Below the pieces are notes generated by a model that was not told where the DNA came from, searched no databases, and was given only the letters and a program-made list of their open reading frames with translations. Positions 24,781 to 36,300 of a DNA stretch of 64,000 nt are shown here, piece by piece; within the stretch, counting starts at the first letter, position 1; every line of letters starts with the position of its first letter. The position numbers and the translations under genes are program-made. Location: NCBI GenBank assembly GCA_030268105.1, contig BSDZ01000023.1:372001-436000 (forward strand). The letters are read 5' to 3'. This DNA comes from Volvox africanus (Eukaryota; Chlorophyta; Chlorophyceae; Chlamydomonadales; Volvocaceae).

Positions 24781-27700
24781 ATGGGAGCCGCAAGTTTTGT
24801 TCCAGTGCGACAGGTGAATATTTGTGCCTAGAATCTTTCTGGAACCGACAGATTCAGCTGTCCTCCACTTCTCTAACACATCCCAAGCAGGTGACGAGCA
24901 GAAACATCGTAGTCCCCCAACGTTGTGGTCCGGGCCGGTCACTCTTTCGCCCGGAGCAATGCACCCCTGCTGCGTCAAGGGTGACACGGACCACAGCTGA
25001 GCCTGTGGCAACCTGCCAGCCAAGCCCACCCACGTCACCCCCTTTGGAGAACTCTGGCAACTCGCTCATCGACACCGACTTCGCGGCGGAGCGAGCCAAT
25101 GGTGAAGTTTTGCCCCATAATTGTCCTTCGGTTCCTAGCCTTACCGATCAACCATCCAGGGATGGTGTGGTGAAAGGCATAGGCTTGGCACATGATGGTC
25201 AGTCTTGTACAGCAGGCCGCCCTTCGGACCGGACTGGTGACCGTATAAATGTCAGCTGTGCAGGTCAGGGAAGCGCCCAAGTCCGCGGGCGAAAGGGCGA
25301 ATTCCTTAACACTCCCCACATTACGTCTGCGTTGGAAGCGGACAAGATGCCAGCCGAGCAGGGGCCAGAACGTTTGCCTGGAGGTCCCAATAAGCATAAC
25401 CAAGTTTCCCACTCCCGGAATATGGAAAAACAGCATCTGGGACGGCAAGCACACCAATATGGTCTAAAACGCCAACAAGGCCAGTTCAGCTGGAAACAGC
25501 AAACCCCAGCTAAGGGAGTCACCGCGGCGCAACTAAAACCCTCTGCCCGAGCTCCTGGCTTGCGGACTAGCAATCAGGCTGCGGACAAGGCACTGGTGGT
25601 GGCTATTCTCCGCTGCTCCTCATGGACTCATTTGCGGGAGCTTTTGCGGAGCCACCAGGAGCAGCACCTGGAGACTTTACGGCTAGCAGCGGCTGCGGCC
25701 GCTGCTGCCGCTCACTCCACCACAGTAACCCCTAAGAGCTCAGACCCCTTGCGCAACGCGGATAGTTGTACGGCGCTTGTATCTGAAGGGCCGCTGGCAG
25801 CAGAAGCGGAGCCGGGTCAGCCACAACACGTCGCCCCGATGCAGCTGGCGTCCGTGTTTGATGGTTTTCGGCTAGACTCCTCATCTCATGCGGGCGATAT
25901 GAACGCTGCTGAGAGCACTAAGACGCACCCGCCGCAGCGACTGGTGCAACAACTGCCTCATGCGCAGCATCAGCACCCGCCACAGCCGGCGTTCACACCA
26001 CGCCACCTCGCCACTGCGTTGCACGTGATTGCAGAGCGGGTTTCGGAGCCACGCGCGCTCAGCCACGCGGATCGTGTTCAGTTGGGTGAATTTCTTCGGG
26101 CGCTGGGACGCGCCTGTGCATCCTTGCAGCAGCCTTTTCCGCCTGTGGACCTCACCATGACCCTGCGAGCGTTGGCCAGGCTGCTCGGGGATTCGGTGAC
26201 CTTACCATCGATGAGCGCGGCGGCTGTGGCTTCACCTGGAGGCAACCAACGGTGGGCCGAACCGTATGGCAGTAGCCGCGGTGTGGTTCACTCGGAAGAG
26301 TCTATAGGCCGGCGGCTAACAGGCCGAATCGGGACGCGAACTCTTACAGATGAACACCACACGGACGATGAAGGTGTCAGCGGCGATGCGGAGTGGGACA
26401 GCGACGATGCGCCAGGAAGGGCATCGCGGTCTTCGAACGTGGTCGCAGGAGGAGAGGAGACGGGAAACCGTGGAGGGGCTACGAAGGGCGCCGGCGCAGG
26501 ACGGGAAGCTGATCTCCTGTTGAGTCCCCGCCGGGGTCCCCTGCATGCAACCTGGCTGAATGAGACATGGGTAAACAAGCTCCTGCAGCCAACGGTGGAG
26601 AGATCTCTGGAAGTAAGCAATGCGTGGCTAGGGTCTGCGAGTTGCACGGGGATCCCGCCGTCTGCACGGGCCCACGTAGGCCGGTGCAGTTGGGCGTGAA
26701 GTGGTGGATGGGCGCTGATCTCTCACAGAGGGAATATATTATGCGATCCCTCGGCATTCAGTCCTTGCAATACGTATTGACAGGCACAGCAAGGACAGCG
26801 CTCCAGCATCAACAGTGGTCTTGAAAATAGCTGATACAAACGTGTCGGCAAGGAGCTCCTGGCATGGAAAAAAGTAGATAAATAGTTGCAAGTCTAGCCT
26901 ATCCTTCCTTGATGAGAAGGTTTAGGGTTTTAGGGTAAGGATTTAACGTCCCGACCCTTCGCCATTTCCGCACGCTGCCGTTCCAGCATTTCGAGCCGCG
27001 CCATGTGTCAGGGGTTCTTTGGGCCTTGGCTACGCTCGGGATACAACCGCTGCCAGAGCTGCTGGATGCGCTGTGCGGACGGGCTGCAGACTGCGCTCGG
27101 GTGAACATAGTCATGGCCAGAGGCCTCACCCCCGGCACAGCTACCGTCAATCACCACAACGATGCAAGAGCCCCCACGGACAGCCGCAGGGCGATGACGC
27201 CCCAGGGGCTGTCGCTGACGCTCTGGGCACTTGCGCGGCTGGGGTTCCAGCCCAGCCAGTCATGCTTAGAGGTGCTGCTGGGTGCCTGTGAAGCCGACAT
27301 GCTGGCATCAGTGGCATCGGCGCCGGGGCCAAGCGACGCAAGGGCTGTAGTTCAGGTGCTGGTACCGCCCTGCTGTTCACTGGATCTAGCTCAGCGAGTC
27401 TGGGCCTTGGCATCGTTGGGGTGTCATCCCGGAGAGGATTGGCTGGAGCTGCTGGTCACGGCGTTCCTCGTACGTGCATCAGTGGAACAGGTGGGGGCTG
27501 TTTGTTATTAGGAATTCCGCCTGGCGGCAAATGATGGATAGAGTGCGCTCTGGTAGAAGGTTTTGATCACGGATTCCCTACCTCGATTACTGCCTCGCCG
27601 CAACATGGGGCCCCTCAACAAACAATGCAAAATCTCCATCCGTTTCGGTCCCTTGTTTCTGAAGGTTTCTGGTCAAAGCTGCAGCATGATGATGTGGGCG

Positions 27701-30700
27701 CTCGCGCGCCTGCAAGATCTCAGTCCGTCCGCGCACCAATGGCCGCAGCCCGGAGCTGCATCATCAGCATCCTCCACTGGCGCTGGGAGCGATCTTGCGG
27801 GACAGGCAAGCAGTGGGGTAAGGGATGCCGTCGTGGGTGATCCCATTTCCGCCGCCGATGGGGAGAGCGGTGAGGAAGCATCACAGGAGATGCTGCGTGC
27901 CCGGGTGGAGAGCAGCAGGGGCGCAAGCACCAGCGGAAGAAACGGCACCGTCATGTCCAGTAGCAGGGCTTCGGCAGCGGTGTACCTAGCCGAGGCCTAC
28001 CTGGCTGGGGCGGAGGGAGATCTTGAGGCCTGGGTCTCGTCGGGTGGAGCCAGCGGGGACGGCAGTATGCCGTTTATGAACGGACAGGATTTGACGGACA
28101 AGGCGTCGTCGGCACCATCGCCGGCGGGTGCAGCCGTGCTGCGGCGTCCTGGTCGCGTGGCAGCGCTTCTGACATTGTTGCAGGGATCCCTTGGAAAGAT
28201 GAGCTCACAGCATCTGGCAACGGTGCTTTGGGCGCTATCATCCCTCGACGTTCGGCCGAGCCAGGCGTGGCTTGCGGTGAGTGATTGAACCGCTGAACCT
28301 GACTATCCTGCTTGTCAGGCGACCATAGACCATTTGCACGAGTGGAAAACGTGGACATAAAACATATTACAAGCCCAACTGAATGTAGCAAATATATGAT
28401 CGCGTTGCCGGTGTTCAGGATAGGATGTATCGTGGGCCTCCGGTGGTGATATGATCCATCAGTCACATGATCATAGCGCTGATAGAGGCAGCGACTGTGG
28501 CCCCTGCAAGTAAACAACTTTGCACAGCTGTGCCCATAACTCCACCACCACGCAGGCCTTTCTTGAAGCCGCGGGACAACGCTTAACTGCAGCACTGTTG
28601 GAGTCACAGCCATTTGGGCCCCAGTCTTTAGCAATGATGGTGGGAGCATTGGCACGGCTGCGATATAGACCACCCTCGGCGTGGATGGTTCGTTTCATGG
28701 AGGTACGTTTCTGCTGGGAGGAACGCTCAGGCGGTGACGTGTATGTGTTGTTGCCGCAAAATTATTTTTCCAATTCATCGTTCACGATTTGGTGTGGAGT
28801 AGTCTGGGGACGTGGGGAGCGGAATGGGGGCTGACCTTGAGCTCCCCCAACCTGGTCCGGAACCTCCGTTTGGCCGCAATTGTTAATCTTTGATTTTACT
28901 GGTGCAATCCTTTACCATTAGGTCTGCCGCAAGGAGCTTCCACTCTTCGGACCACATTCTGTTTGCGTGCTCGCCTGGTCTCTCGTGCGCCTGTCATACA
29001 AGCCGCGTGGCAATTGGCGGCGGGACTTTGCCGCCAGAACCCAGCGACTGCTCCCTGACATGGACCCCTTGGGTCTATGCTTGCTAATGTGGTCGCTAGC
29101 CTCCTGGCGGTCCTGCCCGCCTCTTCCTTGGATTCAAGCCGCGCTAGCTGTCTCCGCGGGGCACCTACGGACGGCGAACCAGGCCTGGGGGCGCAGCGCG
29201 GCGGCCCTGGAGGTGCAGACGCTGGCTGCTGCGGACGGCAGCTCTGTCGCCGCGCACCCATTCGGTGGACCGCTGCCGTCGACGGCTGTGTTGCAGCCAA
29301 ATCTCCTGGCAGTGATGTTGTGGTCCATGTCACATCTGCTCCAGCGCCCACCGCCGCCCTTTTGGCTGTCACTGGCGAATTCTGCAACGGCAGCAGCGCT
29401 TCAGTACAGCCGTGCAGTTGCTGCCAGGAACCGCAGGATTGGGCCCTCTGACGCCTGCACGGATGACCCGGATGCACTTGGGCGCCATGCTGCTGTGCCA
29501 CTAGATCCGCGGACACTCGCAATGCTGCTGCAGGGCTGGGCGCGGCTGGGCCGCCCGCCTGTGGAAGACGCCCTAGTTGTCGCCATGTCTTACATTGCCG
29601 AAGTGGCAACGGAAGCTTTGACCAGCAGCAACGGGTCCCGTCGCCTACGTCAGGACGCCAAACGTATGATACCGTGGGTAAATTCGTTTACTGACGACGT
29701 GGCGGACATCGGGCCTCAGCACGTGGCCATTGTGCTCTGGTCATGCGCCGTAATGGGCCTTGAGCCTCCACAAGACTTGGTCGAGCGGCTTGCGATGCTT
29801 CATACAGACCTTTTGCTCCTTCAAAGCAAACAATTCGGCTTGTCTCCAGCTGCTGGAGGCGATGCCATCGCGAGCACCGAGTATGCACCCCTCCCCAGCA
29901 CGGGCACAGTGACCCAGAACGGTGGCAGCAAGGGGAATCTCCAAGAATCTGCCTCGCCTGTGAATCAAGTTGCAGCTGATCGCGACGGAGCAGCGGGAGT
30001 TGCGGAGGACAAGGCCAAAAAGGCAGGCGGGCAGGAAAGGCCCGCTGACACTGAACATGGCACAGACAGCATTCAACGATTGCGGCACCTGCTGCTTGCC
30101 CGGGAGCTCTTGACTCGCCAGCCGGAGCTGGGAATGCTCGTTTGGGCGCTGATGCGTTTTGGAGTGCGGAATCCACCGGAATGGCTCCCAGCGGTGCTGG
30201 TCGCCGTCGGGTGCACGCTAGAGGAGGACGCCGCTGCTGCCACCGCCCCTGCTACTGCTGCGGGCGGAGGCCCAGAGGGTACTGCTGTCGCAGGTATGGC
30301 GCCGCGCCCAGACCCTCGCGTAGTTACCTTGGAAACAGGACAGGGGCGGACCACCCTCTCGCCACAAACTTCAACACAGCTGCAACAGGACCTGGTGTCT
30401 GTGGCCGCATCCCTACCGCCCTCCACCATCGCGCTTCTTACGGTGAAGACCCTCGCACGCGCATGTCTGGTTTGGCGTGTTCGGCCCGGAGATCGCTGGA
30501 TTACGGCGGCGTCTGCGTGCTTGGAGGCTGGCGTGTTGGGCACTAAGCTGCAGCGGGCCTATGGGCGTGCCAATCTGGAGGCGGAGGTGCGTTACCTGCT
30601 GGAGCAACTCCAAGTCGCTGAAGATGCGGCAGGGGCAAGCGGCAAGGGTGTCGGGAGTGCGGCGGCTCGACAGCAACATGATGCGGTGGCAGCAGCGTGG

Positions 30701-30802
30701 GCCACAGCGGCGGAGGCGGCGGGCGGCGCGGTGTTGACGAATGCTATGGCAGCCGTCGCGGCGGGATCAGCTGCCGCGTGGATGCAGGGCTTGGTTTGGT
30801 GA
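24781..30802 (+). CDS. octotricopeptide-repeat (OPR) protein, probable organelle RNA factor
   Basis: Predicted 1632-aa protein of the OPR family, helical-repeat proteins of green algae that bind specific organellar RNAs for stability or translation. Exons: 24781-24813, 24891-26612, 26987-27490, 27665-28276, 28556-28702, 28922-30802; all junctions are phase 0. The short first exon starts MGAASFVPVRQ and continues into an Arg/Ser/Thr-rich stretch, consistent with a transit peptide. Residues to about 370 are low-complexity with a poly-Ala run. Repeat-like units start near 380. They are clear from about 590 onward: LWALATLGIQP, LWALARLGFQP, VWALASLGCHP, MWALARLQD, LWALSSLDVRPSQAW, GALARLRYRPPSAW, AWSLVRLSYKP, MWSLASWRSCPPLPW, LWSMSHLLQRPPPPFW, LWSCAVMGLEPP, VWALMRFGVRNPPEW and a last degenerate one. 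About a dozen in all, often split by long Ala/Gly-rich insertions. No C-terminal RAP domain was recognised. Target RNA and organelle are unknown. Confidence 0.9.
26931..26946 (+). repeat. two-unit telomere-like motif in OPR intron 2
   Basis: TTTAGGGTTTTAGGGT lies inside the 374-bp intron 26613-26986. TTTTAGGG is the Chlamydomonas-type telomere unit. Two copies may be chance or a healed-break scar. Confidence 0.6.
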
Positions 30803-32483
30803 AGTTGAGAAATGTTGCGCACTGGAAGTGTGGAGTGTGCTTCTGTGTCTTAGGCGGCCCGGGTCTCGGACCCAATCACATCCTGGCATTCAGTTCTTTA
30901 TCAGTAAAGGACGTGCACTTGTTGCAGACCAGTTTTAACATGTGGCACTGTATGTTTAGATATCGTGGATATGAGGGGAAATCCACAGAGACGGGTTTCC
31001 TTGCAGGAGAGAAGCGTATCGCAGAGATGTACTGAGTTGCATGCGTTAATCGGCGGGACTTGGGTATGAAGAGACTTCAACCTAGACCTGCGTAGTGATA
31101 CTGTCCCGTTTGAGTTGAGAATGAATCTGGAGACGTTTAAACCTTATGTGCCGACTTTAACGGCCGTTTTTACATGCAAAGTGCGCGATTCGGGATATTA
31201 TATCACAGCGTGGCCCCGCACCGTTAGGAGCGCCCTATCAAAGCATGGGAGGGCATCGGGCATCAGCCGAAAGAAACGTCACGCATGCTCCTTCTTTGGG
31301 GATAGATTCCTGAGTCTCCTCATCCTCACTGGCATTGTGATCACAATTGGACGGAACCACATCAGAGGCAAGCTTGGCATAGGGTAACCCACCCATACAC
31401 ACTCACAATCACTTCCTTCGTTCGGATGGGCACATGATGGTATCTTCCGTAGGTCAGGCAACTCGCCTGCTCATGCCTGCAAAACACAACGATCCGCGTG
31501 GCGGGCCAACGACCGCCAGAAACTCATTTCACAGTAGCGTGGGGCAGCGCTGCATTCATACAGATCCATGGTAGCACAGTGGCTGCAGCACGGGGAGCAC
31601 ATGGCAAAAAGTACGTAAGTTCAAATCCTCTTTTTGCCGAGGCTCTGGAGTCGACTTGGTAGGTAGGGATCCCTTTTGCATACCTGACCCTCGCAAGCCG
31701 AGCATGAAAGGAGGGTGTCGGTGGCTCATGAATGGGCTTGGTAATCACGTTATGGCATGGCGATAACCAAGGGACGCGGTCTTCATCGTAGCTGGTCGTT
31801 ACCTATTCTCACAGCAGAGGATTACGGCCTGTCGATAGCCCTGTATCACGGCCTTTCCTTAGCAGACAACAGTCAATCTCCCTGGCCCAATCGAGTAAAG
31901 TGGTACTGAAGTACTCTATGTAAACTCATGTTCTCAAGAACATTTCAACATAACAGACAACCTGAGGACTATGCGTGCACATGGAAGCACCACTACATAC
32001 AGCCGTAGGCACCGTAGGTAGAACCTGTACTCTATTGTACGCTCAACCGCTAATGTCCCGGACACAATTCGGAGCGAAATCCATGCGTGAAATTTATATA
32101 TAAAACCGCGAGTGTGATCTCGAACTGCTCGTTGCGACGGTGGTCTCGTAGAGTTAGCGTTCAACAGGCCTCCTTGCATGGGTGTCAGAAGACTCTAAGC
32201 AAAGATGCGGACTTATTATATCTTATTAATGGGCATCGTCCTGGATTTCCCGCAGCACGTTAAGGCCGTCGCCAACTACCCTGCTGCAGGTTAGTTTCGG
32301 TAATGCGATATCATATGCGCGCAATCGGAGCAACTTACAGAATCAAACAAAAGCTCATGTATTATTGTATGTTTAATGGGGTTTACTAGCTTGCGAATAT
32401 ACTTCAACTTCAGTATCTTATGTTTTATTTGACGCAGGAGAACAAACCGAGGTGCTACAACCAGCTTGTTTAATATTACAAAT
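30803..32483. other. OPR 3' region and AT-rich intergenic DNA
   Basis: The left end should hold the OPR 3' UTR; the first TGTAA lies at 31919-31923. A small GC-rich island at about 32230-32291 (reads MGIVLDFPQHVKAVANYPAA before GTTAGT) could be an exon of the downstream modular gene, but support is thin. A tRNA-like pol III motif is described separately. Confidence 0.4.
31569..31640 (+). other. weak tRNA-like (SINE-like) pol III promoter motif
   Basis: TAGCACAGTGG at 31572-31582 resembles an A box and GTTCAAATCC at 31619-31628 a B box, 47 bases apart, followed by TTTTT. The acceptor and T stems do not pair, so this is not a functional tRNA. A tRNA-derived SINE remnant or chance match is possible. 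Confidence 0.25.
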
Positions 32484-32484
32484 T

Positions 32485-32638
32485 TATAATATAATATAAT
32501 ATAATATAATATAATATAATATAATATAATATAATATAATATAATATAATATAATATAATATAATATAATATAATATAATATAATATAATATAATATAAT
32601 ATAATATAATATAATATAATATAATATAATATAATATA
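32485..32638. repeat. (ATAAT)n microsatellite, about 30 units
   Basis: A nearly uninterrupted pentanucleotide array. The long tyrosine/isoleucine open frames read from it on the minus strand are artefacts. Its reverse complement, (ATTAT)n, forms a second array near 39.7 kb. Confidence 0.98.
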
Positions 32639-33314
32639 TATTATGATAATAAATGTTAATAAATGATAATGGTCCCTGATAATGACCGGGCGAGTCCTCA
32701 GCTTTACTTGGCCATGGGCCTTCTTGCCTACATGGCGCGCGCGATGGCAATACATCACAGAGTTTTAAATGACCGGGGTGTTTGGATTGCATAATGTACA
32801 TGGGGCATTATATACCTTTGCGCAATGGCGAATGAAAAGATGGATATCCATTGTCTCGCATGGTATTGTTTGTCGCCGTACGCCATGATGCAGCATAGAA
32901 GACCTTATCTGAGCAAACTTTCTTTTCGCATACGCAAATTCGATGTCCCATGTGCGTAATCACGGATAATATCTGCTGTTGTTTGTTAGCCTGTCTCTTA
33001 AACTTGCGTGTGCACCTTGTGCGCCCTCGGGACAGCAAGGAAAGCATGCCACTTCCAACCTGCCCCCTAAAGTCACCCCTGCTTCCACCACCGTTGGTCT
33101 AATTTACTTGCCGAGAATGATAGGTCAATCAGGTTGCTAGTTGCATCCAGCACGCCCTGCGCAAGTTACACGCAAATTCCTTTGCATACGTGCCGTTTTG
33201 TTGTGCCGTAACGAATGAGCATATCTACGTAACGAAAACGCACGCTGGGGGCCCACCCTGCTGGCATGGATGTGTCGTACTGTTCCTGCATGTCAGTGAC
33301 GACGGGGTATGCAG
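32639..33314. other. AT-rich stretch upstream of the modular SRCR gene
   Basis: Mostly AT-rich. A GC-richer patch at about 33000-33105 (frame APCAPSGQQ...NLPPKVTPAST) might be another linker-like exon, but I could not fix both splice sites. The first exon and signal peptide of the SRCR/discoidin gene are not identified and may lie here or at 33.4-34.7 kb. Confidence 0.35.
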
Positions 33315-36300
33315 GATCCTCATACCCACCTTTGGTATCGTTTCCGAGAGCGCCGCCACCTCTACCAATAACAGGCAAGCGCCGGGTGCTCGATTCCCGT
33401 CTTCCCCTTCCCTTCCCTTCCCTTCCCTATTGCGAAGGGATGTGCAAGCCACTCGTCTGCCGTACCTACAAGCACGTCATACTCATAGCTACTTACCAAC
33501 TGTACGAAGATCATGCGCGTCCATCTAGCTGGTCTGCGATGGCGCGAGGGTTGTCTTGCGATTTCTACAACGGGTACCTACCCACTGACATTTAATATCT
33601 TGCGTAAGCTGGAGTCGCATAACTTCCGACTTGCATGTGGGGCTTGCTTATGTTGCCGGTCTTTGAGCGACTCAGCAGGTGTCGTGTACGGTGGGTCGTA
33701 AGGGGACTACCAGTAAAGTGAACTGCGTCGTGCGTGGATATATATTGCAATGTCGATCCGTCAACGTGCGTCTTAATTTATTTCTTGCCCCTGCTTACCC
33801 GCCCGTGCCCTGCCTTGCGTATGGAATAAATGCATCTATACGGACATCAGAATGGCAAATTCCAGGATGGATATAATTAATGTCGACTTTATTTGACAGC
33901 CGCTGTGGGCTAGGTCCTTGCATGCCAGATCCTTGTTTGAGATTTGTGCCTGTGTCATTTGTATATTATATACCCACCGGTATTTTATTATATACCCACT
34001 GGCTCGTTCCATATATCTACGTCACACAACCTGTATATGTCTGGGGTGACCTTGCCTTTCGCCTACTGGGAATGGCGCAGGTGCAAGTTGACCGCATTGC
34101 GGTCCGCAGTTTATCTACGTTGTATCATAAATATGGTTTGCGAACGCACTTGATCCCGCCGGTGGGGTGCATTACATACCGCGCATTTCCGCCTGTGATA
34201 GGCATCGACATCTACTATGCATTAGAGCTTTGTGCACATAACACTATTGCTGCGATGACGGCATGGGGGCTTGCCACTCATTGGTCGATAGCCGTGTCGT
34301 CTCTGCTGCACCGGTGCAGGCCATCCGCCACCGCTGCCGCCAAGGCCACCGAGAGATCCTTGGCAAGGCAAGATTTTCTGTGCGTCTGTGTCTGTCTACG
34401 AGTGTTTGTCGTTTGTGCGTATCTCGTATGTGTTTGTGTGTATGTTGTGCGTTTATGTGTATGCGTCTGTGTGTCTGTGCGTTTGTATGTATGTGTCTGT
34501 GTGTTGTGTGTGACTGTGTGTCTTATATACGTGCTCATATTTGTATGTAAGCCGCTGAGGCACATTAATGAAGGCAGCGGCGTATGTATGTGTAGGGCCT
34601 ATCTATGCATCTTGCCAGGACCTGGCTCCCTGTACATGCACGCATGTTTGTCCTTCCCAGCTAGGTATGGGCCTTTGATCTTAACACTTTATGCTCAATA
34701 CTCCGACCCGAACTAACAATATTATTTTGCTGTTTTTAGCCAAGGCTGTAGCCTTGGAGGTACCGGGGATGCGGCCCTGGGATATCGTGTCATACGGCAG
34801 TGCAAATCCATTCCCGTACGATGAGGAGGCACGCTGGATTTGGTCATATGTTGGCGCGCACTACGATTCTCCAGACTTGGTGCCCTTCACCTTCACCAAG
34901 GTCTTGGATGCTGGCCCAAATGAAGTCGCTGCCAGGCTCATCCTTATCGCCGATAACATGGCTGAAGTCTTCCGGAACGGTATTTTTAAGGTTGGTTGGT
35001 TGATTGGGAAGTATGGGAATGCAGGCATGTGTCGATGTATGTAGCAGAACACTCGAACACATGGCCTCACATGTGTACATACTTACAGCGACTGCCATGG
35101 CATGCATCCAAATGTTAATTATACATTTTGTGGTCAATGACTATGACATGGATTGAGAACTCGGTGAGAGCTTAAGCTATTCGTCCTCGCACGTATTATA
35201 CTCGCAATACCGATACGCGGTACATCTCACACCAGATCGTCGATCCGCAAGTGTGACAAACCCTAGCAGCGTATCACAGATATTCGCATACAGTACTGTC
35301 AAGCCTTCCCGGCATTTATGCAATGCGAATGGCCGAACATCAATATTCGGTTGCCGACTAACCACTGTGGTCGTCGCACTTCTTACACTTATGCGTCGAT
35401 CATCTCAATATTGAGGTAATAATATGGCAAATATTATTACTGAAAAATTCATGCCAATTTAACGCTCATTAACCACGTTCGTCGTTTCGAGTCGAATGTC
35501 CGTTTGTTGGAGGATTATTGATACAGCTGGCAACGCAACACAGAGAATCCCAGTTGCATGTATTCCTCAATGCATAACTAGTTAAATATATAAAATATAG
35601 TTATTAATAGCATTGCATTAATTACGTTCGCTTATCGTCTTGTTAGGTCGCATCGACCAACGCATCGACGACAATCGAGCAGTAATACAATATGGGCGTC
35701 AGCTGTGAGGGTAGGTAGGTGGGTGCAGGCACTCATCATCAGGGGCCTGATAGTATCCTGATTAGTAGTATCCGGGATGGGCTGTGCATAAACATTTTCC
35801 GATCTTACAACCCTTGCGAACAAAAATATATACCAATCAACCAATAAAGCTTATAAGATCTGCAGTAGTGGTATTAATACAAGTTGAGTGCGAAAAGAAA
35901 ATCGAGCAGTCTCGTTATTCCGTTATCTATCTGGGGTGAAACGGGCGGGACGGTACGTGGATTGCTGGGGGAGTGCGTGCACATATATAGTCACATGATC
36001 GATGAATCGTCCGTCCTTCCGTCGGTCGGTCGGTCATAAAATTATCTGTAGGTTTGTGCGCACGGTCTCCTCCCCCACGACCTTCAATACCTCCCCGGTC
36101 GCCACAGCCACAGCCAAGTCCATCTCATCCACCTTCGCCAGGTACGCGTATATGCATGGAGTGTACTAGTGGTATGCATGCCTATATGTATGTGACATGC
36201 GATCTCAGTGACTGCTGCTCTGCTGCTGTAAATAGGCACAAGTAGGTTACTGAATTGTAACGTGTTCGTTGATTAGTCAACGGCATTGCCGTGTGTTTCC

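Noticed and set aside
28896..29609. Long minus-strand frame overlapping the OPR gene
   Set aside because: Shadow of the GC-rich OPR exon; the plus frame carries the repeat motifs.
32291..32801. Minus-strand open frames of repeated YYIIL residues
   Set aside because: Translation of the (ATAAT)n microsatellite; not a gene. The same applies to the plus-strand frames at 39584-39994.
33166..33378. Minus-strand frame with [20 protein letters not shown]
   Set aside because: Looks coding-like in composition but matches no family I know. The plus-strand proline-rich frame fits the neighbouring gene's phase pattern better, so I preferred that, with low confidence.
34383..34560. Cys/Val-rich frames suggesting a membrane peptide
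   Set aside because: Produced by a degenerate (TG)n tract.
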